Translations under genes and position numbers: made by a program
DNA from: Ignavibacteriaceae bacterium
GTDB lineage: Bacteria; Bacteroidota; Ignavibacteria; Ignavibacteriales; Ignavibacteriaceae
NCBI GenBank assembly: GCA_014860115.1
Contig: JACZKK010000200.1
Span: 17,384 to 81,383 of the forward strand
Direction of reading: 5' to 3'
DNA length: 64,000 nucleotides
Notes under the pieces: model-generated
The model's database searches: none
The model's input: the letters and a program-made list of their open reading frames with translations, nothing else
Told to the model about the DNA's origin: nothing
Shown here: positions 20,999-29,932 of the stretch, piece after piece
Layout: each line of letters begins with the position of its first letter
Numbering within the stretch: position 1 is the stretch's first letter

Positions 20999-22981
20999 TC
21001 ATTTGAGCAATATCATCTTCTTAGTATCAACAAATTCTCCCGCTTTTCCGTCTTTGCCCTGCAATTCCGAGACTAGCAATTTATAAAAATATACTCCGCT
21101 GTTCAGTCCTGTTGCGTCAAAGTCAACTTTATGTTTTCCTGCTTCATTATACCCGTTAATAATTATTGCCACTTCATTACCGAGAATATCATATACTCTA
21201 AGAGATACATTACCGCTCACCGGTAACTGATAACTGATCGCCGTTTTGGGATTAAACGGATTTGGATAATTTTGCTTAAGGCTGTATTTAATAGGCTGAT
21301 AAATGTCTTCAACTTCAGTTAAGCTTTGAATTGTTTTCAATATCCAGTTATCGGGATCGAAATTAATTGATATAGGATTTCCAACAACATCAAGCCGAAA
21401 ATTCTGGTTCTGTGCATTGTTGAATAAAGTCACCATTGTATCACCCGAAACAAAATTAACCTTTATCTGAACCGGCATCGTAAAGAATGCAGGATTAGGA
21501 TTAACAACTTGAGCGATATTCAAATCGATCCTGTAAATATCACCACCGAGAGAGGTCTTGCCCCATCCTATAGCATACTTTGGAAAATTCTCTCCATAGA
21601 TCCACTGCTGGAAGAAGTAATCCAAACTCTGTCCGTAAACACTTTCAGCAATAGCCTGAAAGTCTTCTGTAGTAGCAACTCCATAAGAAACTGCTGGGTC
21701 TGCGCTGTACGTTCTCATTATATCAAAGAAAGTAGAGTCGCCAACAACACCTCTCAGCATATGTAAAACAACACCAGCCTTTTTGTAAGTCCGGTACCAA
21801 TCAAATATCTGTCCTACTTCTGAAATATCCTGAACCCAGATTGTACCTTGAGCATTTTTTGCCTGGTTCATCTCGTTCATAATGTATGAGTTGTAAGCAG
21901 CTTTTCCATTTTTTGCCTCAACATAAACAGCTTCAGAGTATGTTGCAAATCCTTCATTGAGCCAGATGTTATGCCAGTCAGCACAAGTAATCATATCGCC
22001 ATACCATTGATGTGCGAGCTCATGGGCAACTAACCAGGTTTCCCATAAACCAATTGAAGTGCAGGTTTGATGTTCCATACCAACTCGTCCGAATTGAGCA
22101 TGCCCATATTTTTCATTTATGAATGGGTACAATCCGTAACGATCACTAAAAACAGCAATCATAACGGCGGTTTCATCACAATAAGGTTTCACTAGATTGA
22201 AGTGTTCAGGATAAACGAAGTGAGTAATGATCATTGAGTCATTTTGTCCGTAGTGAAAATATGTATCGTAATGATGATAATTAGTTATCGCCAGCGATAT
22301 AAGATAGTTTGCAATAGTATAACGGTTTTTCCAGTAGAAAGTTTTAGTTCCGTTTCCATTATCAATTTCACTTTCAAAAGTTCCGTTTGATACAGCGGTA
22401 AATTGATCTGATACGGTAATCCACACATCGGATGAATCAGCTTTATCTGCTGGTGTGTCTTTGCAGGGAAACCAATCCGGTGCACCATATGGTTCACTTA
22501 ATGTCCAGATTGCAGACACTCCACTGTGCGCACTGAACTCAAAACTTCCAAAGCCGCTTGAGCCGGGAATTCCTTGATAAAATACCTTTATAAAAAACTC
22601 TTCGCCGTAAACATAAGTTCTGTCTAAAGTCACAGAAATAATATTATTAATGTGAGTGAACACAGCGGGTGTACCGTTCAGTTGGAGGCTGTTAATTGTC
22701 AGTGCATTTTGTAAATCCAGAAAGCATGAATTTATGGAAGATGTGTCGACCCGAATTCCAATTATTACCGATCCCGATAAATAGTTCGGATTAGCAGTTA
22801 CTGTCAAATCCAATCCGTAATAAGTGACATCAATTTTTGAATCACCCGGATATTGAACCTCGGACATTTTAATTGCTCTCAAATATCTTTCCTGCTCAGA
22901 CTTAACAAAAGATTCATTATACGTTTGTGCTGATAGAAAAGCCGAAATGAAAAGAAGTATAGTAAAGATTTGTTTGTTCAT
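20999..22981 (-). CDS. M1-family metallopeptidase with T9SS type A tail, copy B
   Basis: HELAHQWYGDMITCADWHNIWLNEGFATYSE; tail NYPNPFNPKTAISYQLP...DTKKMILLK; paralog of copy A. Confidence 0.93.
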   Translation of the reverse strand: MNKQIFTILLFISAFLSAQTYNESFVKSEQERYLRAIKMSEVQYPGDSKIDVTYYGLDLTVTANPNYLSGSVIIGIRVDTSSINSCFLDLQNALTINSLQLNGTPAVFTHINNIISVTLDRTYVYGEEFFIKVFYQGIPGSSGFGSFEFSAHSGVSAIWTLSEPYGAPDWFPCKDTPADKADSSDVWITVSDQFTAVSNGTFESEIDNGNGTKTFYWKNRYTIANYLISLAITNYHHYDTYFHYGQNDSMIITHFVYPEHFNLVKPYCDETAVMIAVFSDRYGLYPFINEKYGHAQFGRVGMEHQTCTSIGLWETWLVAHELAHQWYGDMITCADWHNIWLNEGFATYSEAVYVEAKNGKAAYNSYIMNEMNQAKNAQGTIWVQDISEVGQIFDWYRTYKKAGVVLHMLRGVVGDSTFFDIMRTYSADPAVSYGVATTEDFQAIAESVYGQSLDYFFQQWIYGENFPKYAIGWGKTSLGGDIYRIDLNIAQVVNPNPAFFTMPVQIKVNFVSGDTMVTLFNNAQNQNFRLDVVGNPISINFDPDNWILKTIQSLTEVEDIYQPIKYSLKQNYPNPFNPKTAISYQLPVSGNVSLRVYDILGNEVAIIINGYNEAGKHKVDFDATGLNSGVYFYKLLVSELQGKDGKAGEFVDTKKMILLK

Positions 22982-23041
22982 TTTAATCCTCCTTGATATT
23001 CAAACTGCTGGTTCTAAAAATATGTTTTTGCTTTACAAAAA

Positions 23042-23074
23042 AAACACTGAATATCTGCCATAGTTAATTAAGTC
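23042..23074. promoter_or_regulatory. Conserved block upstream of M1 copy B
   Basis: Identical 33 bp to 20711-20743, continuing to 51 bp with two mismatches. Confidence 0.6.
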
Positions 23075-23098
23075 AATCAACTATCTTTAATTTGCTAA

Positions 23099-23127
23099 TT
23101 GACAAACTTCTTTTGCCTGAGTATCTT
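23099..23127 (+). promoter_or_regulatory. Predicted TTGACA-N17-TATCTT promoter for the reprolysin-like gene
   Basis: Consensus boxes with 17-nt spacer, conserved in the duplicate at 20767-20795. Confidence 0.5.
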
Positions 23128-23176
23128 GCCCGCGTTTTAAAATAAAATAACTACCAACCAACTAACAGGAGAAACA

Positions 23177-25753
23177 ATGAGAATAAACTTTTCTTACAAG
23201 AGCTTCTCATACTTTTTAATCGTTGTGCTTTTCATATTTACAACCATTATTAATGCTCAGCAAAACTTTGCAGATTTGTGGAATGATATTGCAGAAAATG
23301 GATTGGATGCCCAGGGCACACGATACATAATTCCTCAATCTTACCGCACACTTGAACTTGACTTGCAGAATTTATCATCATCATTGAACCAGGTTCCGCA
23401 CGAAAATACAACTCGTGTAAACAGATCCACATTCTTGTTAAGCTTACCTTTGCCCGAGAATTCATTTGCTACGTTTAGAGTTGTTGAATCACCTGTCATG
23501 GAAGAGGAGCTTTCACTAAAATATCCGCAAATAAAAACTTTTCTTGGACAAGGAACTGGTAAAGATTCTGATGCACGAGTTCGTTTCGATATCACACCTG
23601 CGGGGTTTCACGCAATAATTTTTTCTACTAAAGGTACAGTTTATATAGATCCTTATTCACTTGGTGAAACAAGATATTACATTTCTTATTATAAGAAAGA
23701 TCACATTCCAACAGAAGAACGATTAAATCTTGAATGCACACTATTAGGAGCTGATTCAGAATTTGGCGATCATATCAGACAATTAGTTTCAGAAAATCCT
23801 TTCTTGATGACCGGGCCACAGTTGAGAACTTACCGGACTGCAATTGCAACAACCGGTGAATACACTATTTTTCACGGCGGAACTGTTGCACAAGGATTAG
23901 CTGCGGTTGTTACTGCATTGAACCGTGTTACAGGAGTTTATGAAAATGATTTTGCAGTTAGAATGATACTCATTGCAAATAACGATCTTATCATTTACAC
24001 AAATCCTTCAACTGATCCATATACAAACAATGATGGTTTTGCGATGCTGTCACAAAATCAAACAAATCTTGATGCAGTTATTGGAAGCACCAATTATGAT
24101 ATTGGACATGTCTTTAGTACTGGAGGTGGTGGAGTTGCATACCTTGGTGTTATTTGTGAAGCAAATTATAAAGCGAGAGGAGTAACCGGTTTACCTCAAC
24201 CAATCGGAGATCCGTTTTACATAGATTATGTAGCTCACGAAATGGGACACCAGTTCGGCGGAAACCATTCCTTCAACGGAAGTGCCGGGGCGTGCAGCGG
24301 TGGGAACAGAAATGCTTCGACAGCTTATGAACCGGGAAGCGGGAGTACAATTATGGCTTATGCCGGAATCTGCTCACCGCAAAATCTTCAGAACAACAGT
24401 GATGATTATTTTCATAACATTAATTTTATTGAGATTGTAAACTATACAACAAACGGAAACGGAAATTCTTGTCCGGTCATAACAAATACAGGAAACGGTG
24501 AACCGACCGTTACAGTTCCTGCAGGAGGATTTACTATCCCAATCAACACACCGTTTATGCTAGTTGGTTCTGCAACCGATCCAGATAACGATCCATTAAC
24601 ATATTGCTGGGAAGAATGGGATCTCGGACCGGCCGGTCATCCAAACACTCCTTCAGGAAATGCACCGATATTCAGATCGTTCGATCCTGTTGATGTACCT
24701 TACAGATATTTCCCAAAGCTATCAAACATTTTAAATAATACACAGACAATCGGTGAGATTCTTCCAACCTATACACGCACTTTAACTTTCAGGTTGACTG
24801 TAAGAGATAATCGTGCCGGCGGAGGAGGAGTTAACTATGCTCAAATGTCTGCGATAAATGTTACAAACACAGCCGGACCTTTTCTTGTAACGCAGCCAAA
24901 TACAGCAGTCACCTGGCTCGGGAATACAACCAACACTGTTACGTGGGATGTTGCAAACACAAGTGTTGCACCTGTTAATGTAACACAAGTAAATATTCTT
25001 CTCTCAACTGATGGTGGAAATAATTTTACAGAAGTTCTGGTTTCCAATACCGCAAATGACGGATCTGAAGATATATTTCTTCCAAACATCCCTACAACTT
25101 CAGCAAGAATAAAAGTTGAAGCTGTTGGTAATGTATTCTTCGATCTCTCAAATACAAATTTTACAATTGAAGATTTCATACCTGTTGAGTTGACAGCATT
25201 CTTTGCTCTGCAGGCTGAGAATGGTATTCTTCTGAAATGGACAACTGCAACTGAAAGCAACAACTCAGGTTTTTCAATTGAGCGAAGCACAGATAAACTT
25301 AATTTTAATGAAGTAACTTTTGTGAATGGAAGAGGAACAACAATAGAAGTCAGCGATTATGAGTATGTTGATGTTATTTCAGCTCCAGGAAAATATTATT
25401 ACAGGTTGAAGCAGATTGATTTCGATGGTTCATTCAATTACTCGAATATTGTTGAAACTCAAATTGAAGGACCGCAGGTGTTTAATCTTTCACAGAATTA
25501 TCCAAATCCTTTCAATCCATCTACGATGATTAAGTTCTCACTGCCGGTTGATTCTCGGGTGATGATTGAACTGTTCAATACATTAGGTGAAAAGGTTGAT
25601 GAGTTGACAAACCGTGATTACAGTATCGGTAATCACCAGTTAAGTTTCGATGCTTCAAAACTTTCCAACGGTGTTTACTATTACACAATCAGCGCTAATG
25701 GCGTTGATGGAAGTTCATTCGTTTCAACAAAGAAGATGGTTTTAATCAAGTAA
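23177..25753 (+). CDS. Reprolysin-like (M12B-type) secreted metalloprotease with T9SS type A tail
   Basis: HEMGHQFGGNHSF zinc site, signal peptide, NYPNPFNPSTMIKFSLP...STKKMVLIK. Confidence 0.9.
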   Translation: MRINFSYKSFSYFLIVVLFIFTTIINAQQNFADLWNDIAENGLDAQGTRYIIPQSYRTLELDLQNLSSSLNQVPHENTTRVNRSTFLLSLPLPENSFATFRVVESPVMEEELSLKYPQIKTFLGQGTGKDSDARVRFDITPAGFHAIIFSTKGTVYIDPYSLGETRYYISYYKKDHIPTEERLNLECTLLGADSEFGDHIRQLVSENPFLMTGPQLRTYRTAIATTGEYTIFHGGTVAQGLAAVVTALNRVTGVYENDFAVRMILIANNDLIIYTNPSTDPYTNNDGFAMLSQNQTNLDAVIGSTNYDIGHVFSTGGGGVAYLGVICEANYKARGVTGLPQPIGDPFYIDYVAHEMGHQFGGNHSFNGSAGACSGGNRNASTAYEPGSGSTIMAYAGICSPQNLQNNSDDYFHNINFIEIVNYTTNGNGNSCPVITNTGNGEPTVTVPAGGFTIPINTPFMLVGSATDPDNDPLTYCWEEWDLGPAGHPNTPSGNAPIFRSFDPVDVPYRYFPKLSNILNNTQTIGEILPTYTRTLTFRLTVRDNRAGGGGVNYAQMSAINVTNTAGPFLVTQPNTAVTWLGNTTNTVTWDVANTSVAPVNVTQVNILLSTDGGNNFTEVLVSNTANDGSEDIFLPNIPTTSARIKVEAVGNVFFDLSNTNFTIEDFIPVELTAFFALQAENGILLKWTTATESNNSGFSIERSTDKLNFNEVTFVNGRGTTIEVSDYEYVDVISAPGKYYYRLKQIDFDGSFNYSNIVETQIEGPQVFNLSQNYPNPFNPSTMIKFSLPVDSRVMIELFNTLGEKVDELTNRDYSIGNHQLSFDASKLSNGVYYYTISANGVDGSSFVSTKKMVLIK

Positions 25754-25777
25754 AAAGATAAAATTATAAAGTAAAAA

Positions 25778-25808
25778 GTAGAGGCGAGTCAGTGACTCGC
25801 CTTTTTTA
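25778..25808 (+). terminator. Rho-independent-like hairpin, gtagaggcgagtcagtgactcgccttttttatt
   Basis: Stem aggcgagtc/gactcgcct followed by a T-run just after the protease gene. Confidence 0.7.
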
Positions 25809-25966
25809 TTTGTTGATTGCCAAGTGTTGCTTGTTTATGTAAGCAACAATTTGCATTTTATTTACAGAAAAATAATTTCTACTCCGATAGAGCAAGATTT
25901 ACAGTGACAGATTCCTGAATAACTTGCTGTGTCAACTCTCCTGATTACTCTACCGAAGCAGAAGAT

Positions 25967-27376
25967 TTGAAAATAAATTTTTCAACTTCTTTTAGGATGC
26001 ACGCTATGTTGAGTGAAACAGTTTATCCTGATCAATCGGAAAAATCCCGCCTGTCTGCCGACAAGGCAGGGCTCGCGGGAAAAATACCAACACACATCTT
26101 GTTTTTCTTTCTAACATTAACACAGTTTTGTTTTACACAAAACGGATATATGGGCAAGTATATCCCTCAAGTAATTACTAAGGGAAAAGCGATTACCGAT
26201 AGTACAATTCTGATAAAAAGAATTGACCACATCTCTGCTTATTATAATAGCATTGCAGAGGTAGATTCAATGCAAAGTCTGTTCAATGGAATACTGGAAT
26301 TACCCCAATGGTTCAGTCCGGCGATCAGGGATGTTGTATCGCCGCCCAACTCAAAATTTTATAATACCGGTGTTTATTTGGGAAACGTATTTCTGGAGTT
26401 TATAACATTCAACATTGACACACTTAATCTTGCTCCCCCGACTTATATACCATATTTTAATGCTTTCGCATTCTCAAATGAAATTACTAATACTGCGGCT
26501 ATACTGGATAGCAGAGGTATACCAAGATCACAAGTATTCCATTATTTATTCAGAGAACCAGATGGGACAATTCTTACACTCTTTTCCAATATTACGTTAA
26601 GTAATTTTTATACCAATGACTTATTAGTCTTCTTCTGCCAGTATCATTCCGAGTTGTTTGATTGCGAGTCATTTGATTTTGGAAATTTACCTGCGATAAC
26701 AAATCCCGACAGTCAGCATATTTATTATGGTAATTTAGTAGACAGTATAAATGGCGGTCCTTTAACTTTAAGTAAAGCTAAAAACATTATCCTTACATCA
26801 AATAATTTCGAAAATTACAGGCAGAAATTAAGTACCCTGTTTTTCCCGACAGAGGAAGATGAACCAGGGAAATGGAGTCCTCCTGCCGGTCCTTCCTTAT
26901 TTCTTCAGAGCAGTCAGACAACTATTAAATTAACAACAATTAATATTGCGGTTGATTCATTACAAGCAACCAAGGAATTTTTGATTGCACACGGCCTTGG
27001 TTTTGAGGATGGTGGAAACTATTTGAAGCTTAATTTAAGTACTAATATTGGGATGGATATAATTTTATCGGACATCATTACTTCAATAGATGATCAAATC
27101 AACTATACCACAAATGATTTTACACTTTATCAGAATTTCCCAAATCCTTTTAATCCAAGTACAACAATCAATTGGCAGTCGCCAGTCGGCAGTCATCAAA
27201 CCATAAAAGTATTTGATGTTTTGGGAAATGAGATTGCAACACTTGTTGATGAATACAAACCCGCAGGAAGGTATGAAGTTGAGTTTTTCGCTTCAACATT
27301 TCCGAGCGGAGTGTATTTCTATCGGTTGAAGGCAGGTGAATTTGTGCAGACAAAGAAGATGTTATTTCTGAAATGA
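25967..27376 (+). CDS. VOC/glyoxalase-like secreted protein with T9SS type A tail
   Basis: IDHISAYYNSIAEVDSMQSLFNGILELPQWF...VYLGNVFLEFITF and TINIAVDSLQATKEFLIAHGLGFEDGGNYLKL; tail NFPNPFNPSTTINWQSPVGS...QTKKMLFLK. Start uncertain. Confidence 0.7.
   Translation: MKINFSTSFRMHAMLSETVYPDQSEKSRLSADKAGLAGKIPTHILFFFLTLTQFCFTQNGYMGKYIPQVITKGKAITDSTILIKRIDHISAYYNSIAEVDSMQSLFNGILELPQWFSPAIRDVVSPPNSKFYNTGVYLGNVFLEFITFNIDTLNLAPPTYIPYFNAFAFSNEITNTAAILDSRGIPRSQVFHYLFREPDGTILTLFSNITLSNFYTNDLLVFFCQYHSELFDCESFDFGNLPAITNPDSQHIYYGNLVDSINGGPLTLSKAKNIILTSNNFENYRQKLSTLFFPTEEDEPGKWSPPAGPSLFLQSSQTTIKLTTINIAVDSLQATKEFLIAHGLGFEDGGNYLKLNLSTNIGMDIILSDIITSIDDQINYTTNDFTLYQNFPNPFNPSTTINWQSPVGSHQTIKVFDVLGNEIATLVDEYKPAGRYEVEFFASTFPSGVYFYRLKAGEFVQTKKMLFLK
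26045..26080. repeat. Nested palindromic element tcccgCCTGTCTGCCGACAAGGCAGGgctcgcggga inside the CDS
   Basis: Outer arms tcccgc/gcggga, inner arms cctgtct../..ggcagg; related to 6024-6043 and 35853-35873. Confidence 0.7.
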
Positions 27377-27398
27377 TAAGTAAAATAACGGAGGTTAT

Positions 27399-27566
27399 AT
27401 GAGACTTTTTCAAATCATTCTTTTTTTAGTTGCGGCTTTGTCTTTTATTGCAGCGTTGTTCTTCATTGGGTCAGACACAGGTTTAGATTTGTGGCGTGCT
27501 GGTGTAGCCATTCTTCTTATCGATGTGGTGTGTTTAATGTTATGGCCAGCTAAATCCAAAGTATAA
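27399..27566 (+). CDS. Small two-TM hypothetical protein (55 aa)
   Basis: MRLFQIILFLVAALSFIAALFFIGSDTGLDLWRAGVAILLIDVVCLMLWPAKSKV* with SD-like ggagg upstream; below track cutoff. Confidence 0.5.
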   Translation: MRLFQIILFLVAALSFIAALFFIGSDTGLDLWRAGVAILLIDVVCLMLWPAKSKV

Positions 27567-27570
27567 AACT

Positions 27571-27612
27571 GGTTCTTTTGTTGAGACTAAGAAGATGATT
27601 CTTTTAAGGTAG
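27571..27612 (+). pseudogene. Orphan T9SS type A tail remnant (GSFVETKKMILLR*)
   Basis: ggttcttttgttgagactaagaagatgattcttttaaggtag encodes the end of a sorting domain with no gene in front of it. Confidence 0.75.
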
Positions 27613-27622
27613 TCAGAAGTTA

Positions 27623-27645
27623 GTAGGAGCGAGACGCCGTCTCGC
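27623..27645. repeat. Hairpin gtaggaGCGAGACgccGTCTCGC
   Basis: Perfect 7-bp stem with GTAGG lead. Confidence 0.6.
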
Positions 27646-27687
27646 CCGAATTGAAAAGGTTATTTGACAATGGAACTCATCCTCCAG

Positions 27688-27746
27688 CCCCTTCTCTTTG
27701 GAAGAGAAGGGGAGTTAAAGTCCCTCTCTTAGTAAGAGAGGGACTT
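27688..27746. repeat. Paired hairpins ccccttctctttggaagagaagggg and aagtccctctcttagtaagagagggactt
   Basis: Two adjacent near-perfect inverted repeats upstream of the Ycf48-like gene. Confidence 0.7.
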
Positions 27747-27798
27747 AGGGAGAGTTCACATTAACCAATTTTTAATCATCCATAACTAGGAGGATAAA

Positions 27799-29883
27799 AT
27801 GAATAAAATAGTTTACATTTTGTTTTTCTTTTTGCTTACTACACAAATTTGTTTTGGACAGTGGTACTGGCAAAATCCATATCCTCAGCCCAACGAGCTG
27901 CATGATGTTTGCTTCCCTGATTCACTTAATGGATGCGCTGTAGGCAATCAGGGAACTATAATCTATACGCTTGATGGCGGAAATTCCTGGGATCAACAAT
28001 TTTACGGAACTGATCCACTATATGGAGTGTGGTTTATAAATTCAAATATTGGTTGGATTGTAGGTCACAATGGTTTGATAATGCATACAGGCAACGGCGG
28101 CTTTACATATGTAATTCAGAATAGCAATTCTACAGCAACTCTTTATGATGTACTTTTTTATGATAATAATACTGGTTGGGTATCGGGTACTGCTGGAACT
28201 ATATTAAAAACTACAGATGGAGGCACCAATTGGCAAACTCAAAATTCAGGTGTTTCAGTTACAATTAATGAAATATGTTTTGTAACACCAGCAATTGGCT
28301 GGGCAGTTGGCTTAAACGGAACAATACTCAACACAACAAATGGAGGAATCAACTGGACAACACAAAGTGCAGGAACTGGAATTGATTTTTATTCAGTTGA
28401 TTTTTTAAATAATCTTTATGGACATATCTCAGGATCAAACGGAAGTTTGTACCGTACAAACGATGGCGGGACATCATGGATAGAAGAACCGACAGGTGCT
28501 CTTACAGAAGAACTTTTTTGTGTTCGCAATTTTGATATGAACCGTGCATTTGCTTGCGGTAGTAACGGTACAATGATATCCACACAGGATGGTGGATTTA
28601 CCTGGTTTACACAGATTAGTGGAACTGATTACAATCTCAATGCAGTCAACGCGCAACATAATTTTTGGGCTGTTGGAGAAGATGGTGTTATAATAAATAC
28701 TACCAACAATGGATTTCCCTGGACAGTTGAAAACGAAGGACCGCGCTCCTGGATGGCGGCAATAAAATTCACTGATAATACTCACGGTTGGGCAGTTGGT
28801 GATAGTGGCATTATCCTGCATACACAATATGCCGGAACATACTGGGAAGAACAAGCGCGTGCACCATTTAGATTATTTGCACTAGATTGTATTAATAGGG
28901 ATACTGCCTGGGCAGTCGGTGATGATGGAATTATTATGCGAACAATAACCGGAGGTGGTTTTTGGAGACGTATGGATACAGTTGGAACAGATCTTTACTC
29001 GGTTGATTTTGTTGATGGTCAGTATGGCTGGGCAGTTGGGCGTTACTCAGTAATTTACCACACTACCAATAGTGGAGTTGATTGGACAGAGCAGAATAGC
29101 GGTATATATCCTATTCCTTTGCACGCAGTAAGATTTGTTAGCAGAACGGAAGGCTGGATAGGCGGGCTGGAAGGATATATGATGCACACTACTGATGGTG
29201 GTAACACATGGACCCAACAGACTACAGGAACTATGGCAAGGTTTGCCGGAATTGATTTTATTGATTCAGAAAATGGTTGGGCAGTAGGAATCAGTGGTAC
29301 TATTCTGCATACAACCGATGGGGGACAAAATTGGTCGTCACAAATTCAGGGTACTTCAGAATTATTTCATGCAGTAGATTTTATTGATCTCAACAACGGA
29401 TGGGTAACTGGCCGTAATGGTACGATCTTACGAACAACGGATGGCGGAAATACATGGTTCCAGCAAACTACACGTACATGGTACGATGTAAGTTCGGTTT
29501 GTTTTATTGATGTAAACAACGGATGGGTTAGTGGAGATTATGGATTAATTATGGCAACAAATAATGGCGGCGGAATTGTAAGTGTTGAGCTTGAAGAAAA
29601 AACAGGTAGTGCAATCCCATCAGATTATACTCTTTATCAAAACTATCCAAACCCGTTTAATCCAAGTACAACAATAAAGTATTCGATACCAGAAATAAGC
29701 AAAGTTAAGTTAACACTATTTAATCTGTTGGCAGAAGAAGTTGCAACAATAGTAAATCAAGAAAAAAATGCTGGGAATTATTCAGTTGAGTTCAACGCAT
29801 CAAACTTACCTAGCGGAGTTTATTTCTATCAATTGAAGGCGGGTGAATATGTGCAGACACGTAAAATGATTTTAATAAAATAG
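27799..29883 (+). CDS. Ycf48/BNR-like repeat secreted protein with T9SS type A tail
   Basis: Repeated GWAVGxxGTIxxTTDGGxxW units; tail NYPNPFNPSTTIKYSIP...QTRKMILIK. Confidence 0.9.
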   Translation: MNKIVYILFFFLLTTQICFGQWYWQNPYPQPNELHDVCFPDSLNGCAVGNQGTIIYTLDGGNSWDQQFYGTDPLYGVWFINSNIGWIVGHNGLIMHTGNGGFTYVIQNSNSTATLYDVLFYDNNTGWVSGTAGTILKTTDGGTNWQTQNSGVSVTINEICFVTPAIGWAVGLNGTILNTTNGGINWTTQSAGTGIDFYSVDFLNNLYGHISGSNGSLYRTNDGGTSWIEEPTGALTEELFCVRNFDMNRAFACGSNGTMISTQDGGFTWFTQISGTDYNLNAVNAQHNFWAVGEDGVIINTTNNGFPWTVENEGPRSWMAAIKFTDNTHGWAVGDSGIILHTQYAGTYWEEQARAPFRLFALDCINRDTAWAVGDDGIIMRTITGGGFWRRMDTVGTDLYSVDFVDGQYGWAVGRYSVIYHTTNSGVDWTEQNSGIYPIPLHAVRFVSRTEGWIGGLEGYMMHTTDGGNTWTQQTTGTMARFAGIDFIDSENGWAVGISGTILHTTDGGQNWSSQIQGTSELFHAVDFIDLNNGWVTGRNGTILRTTDGGNTWFQQTTRTWYDVSSVCFIDVNNGWVSGDYGLIMATNNGGGIVSVELEEKTGSAIPSDYTLYQNYPNPFNPSTTIKYSIPEISKVKLTLFNLLAEEVATIVNQEKNAGNYSVEFNASNLPSGVYFYQLKAGEYVQTRKMILIK

Positions 29884-29932
29884 CAACAAATGTCGTTATA
29901 GTAAGTAGTTTTTTATTCGAAAGGGAAATAAA

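Noticed and set aside
27799-29883. Repeated GGATGGnGGnAAnTGG-like words
   Set aside because: Explained by Ycf48/BNR protein repeats
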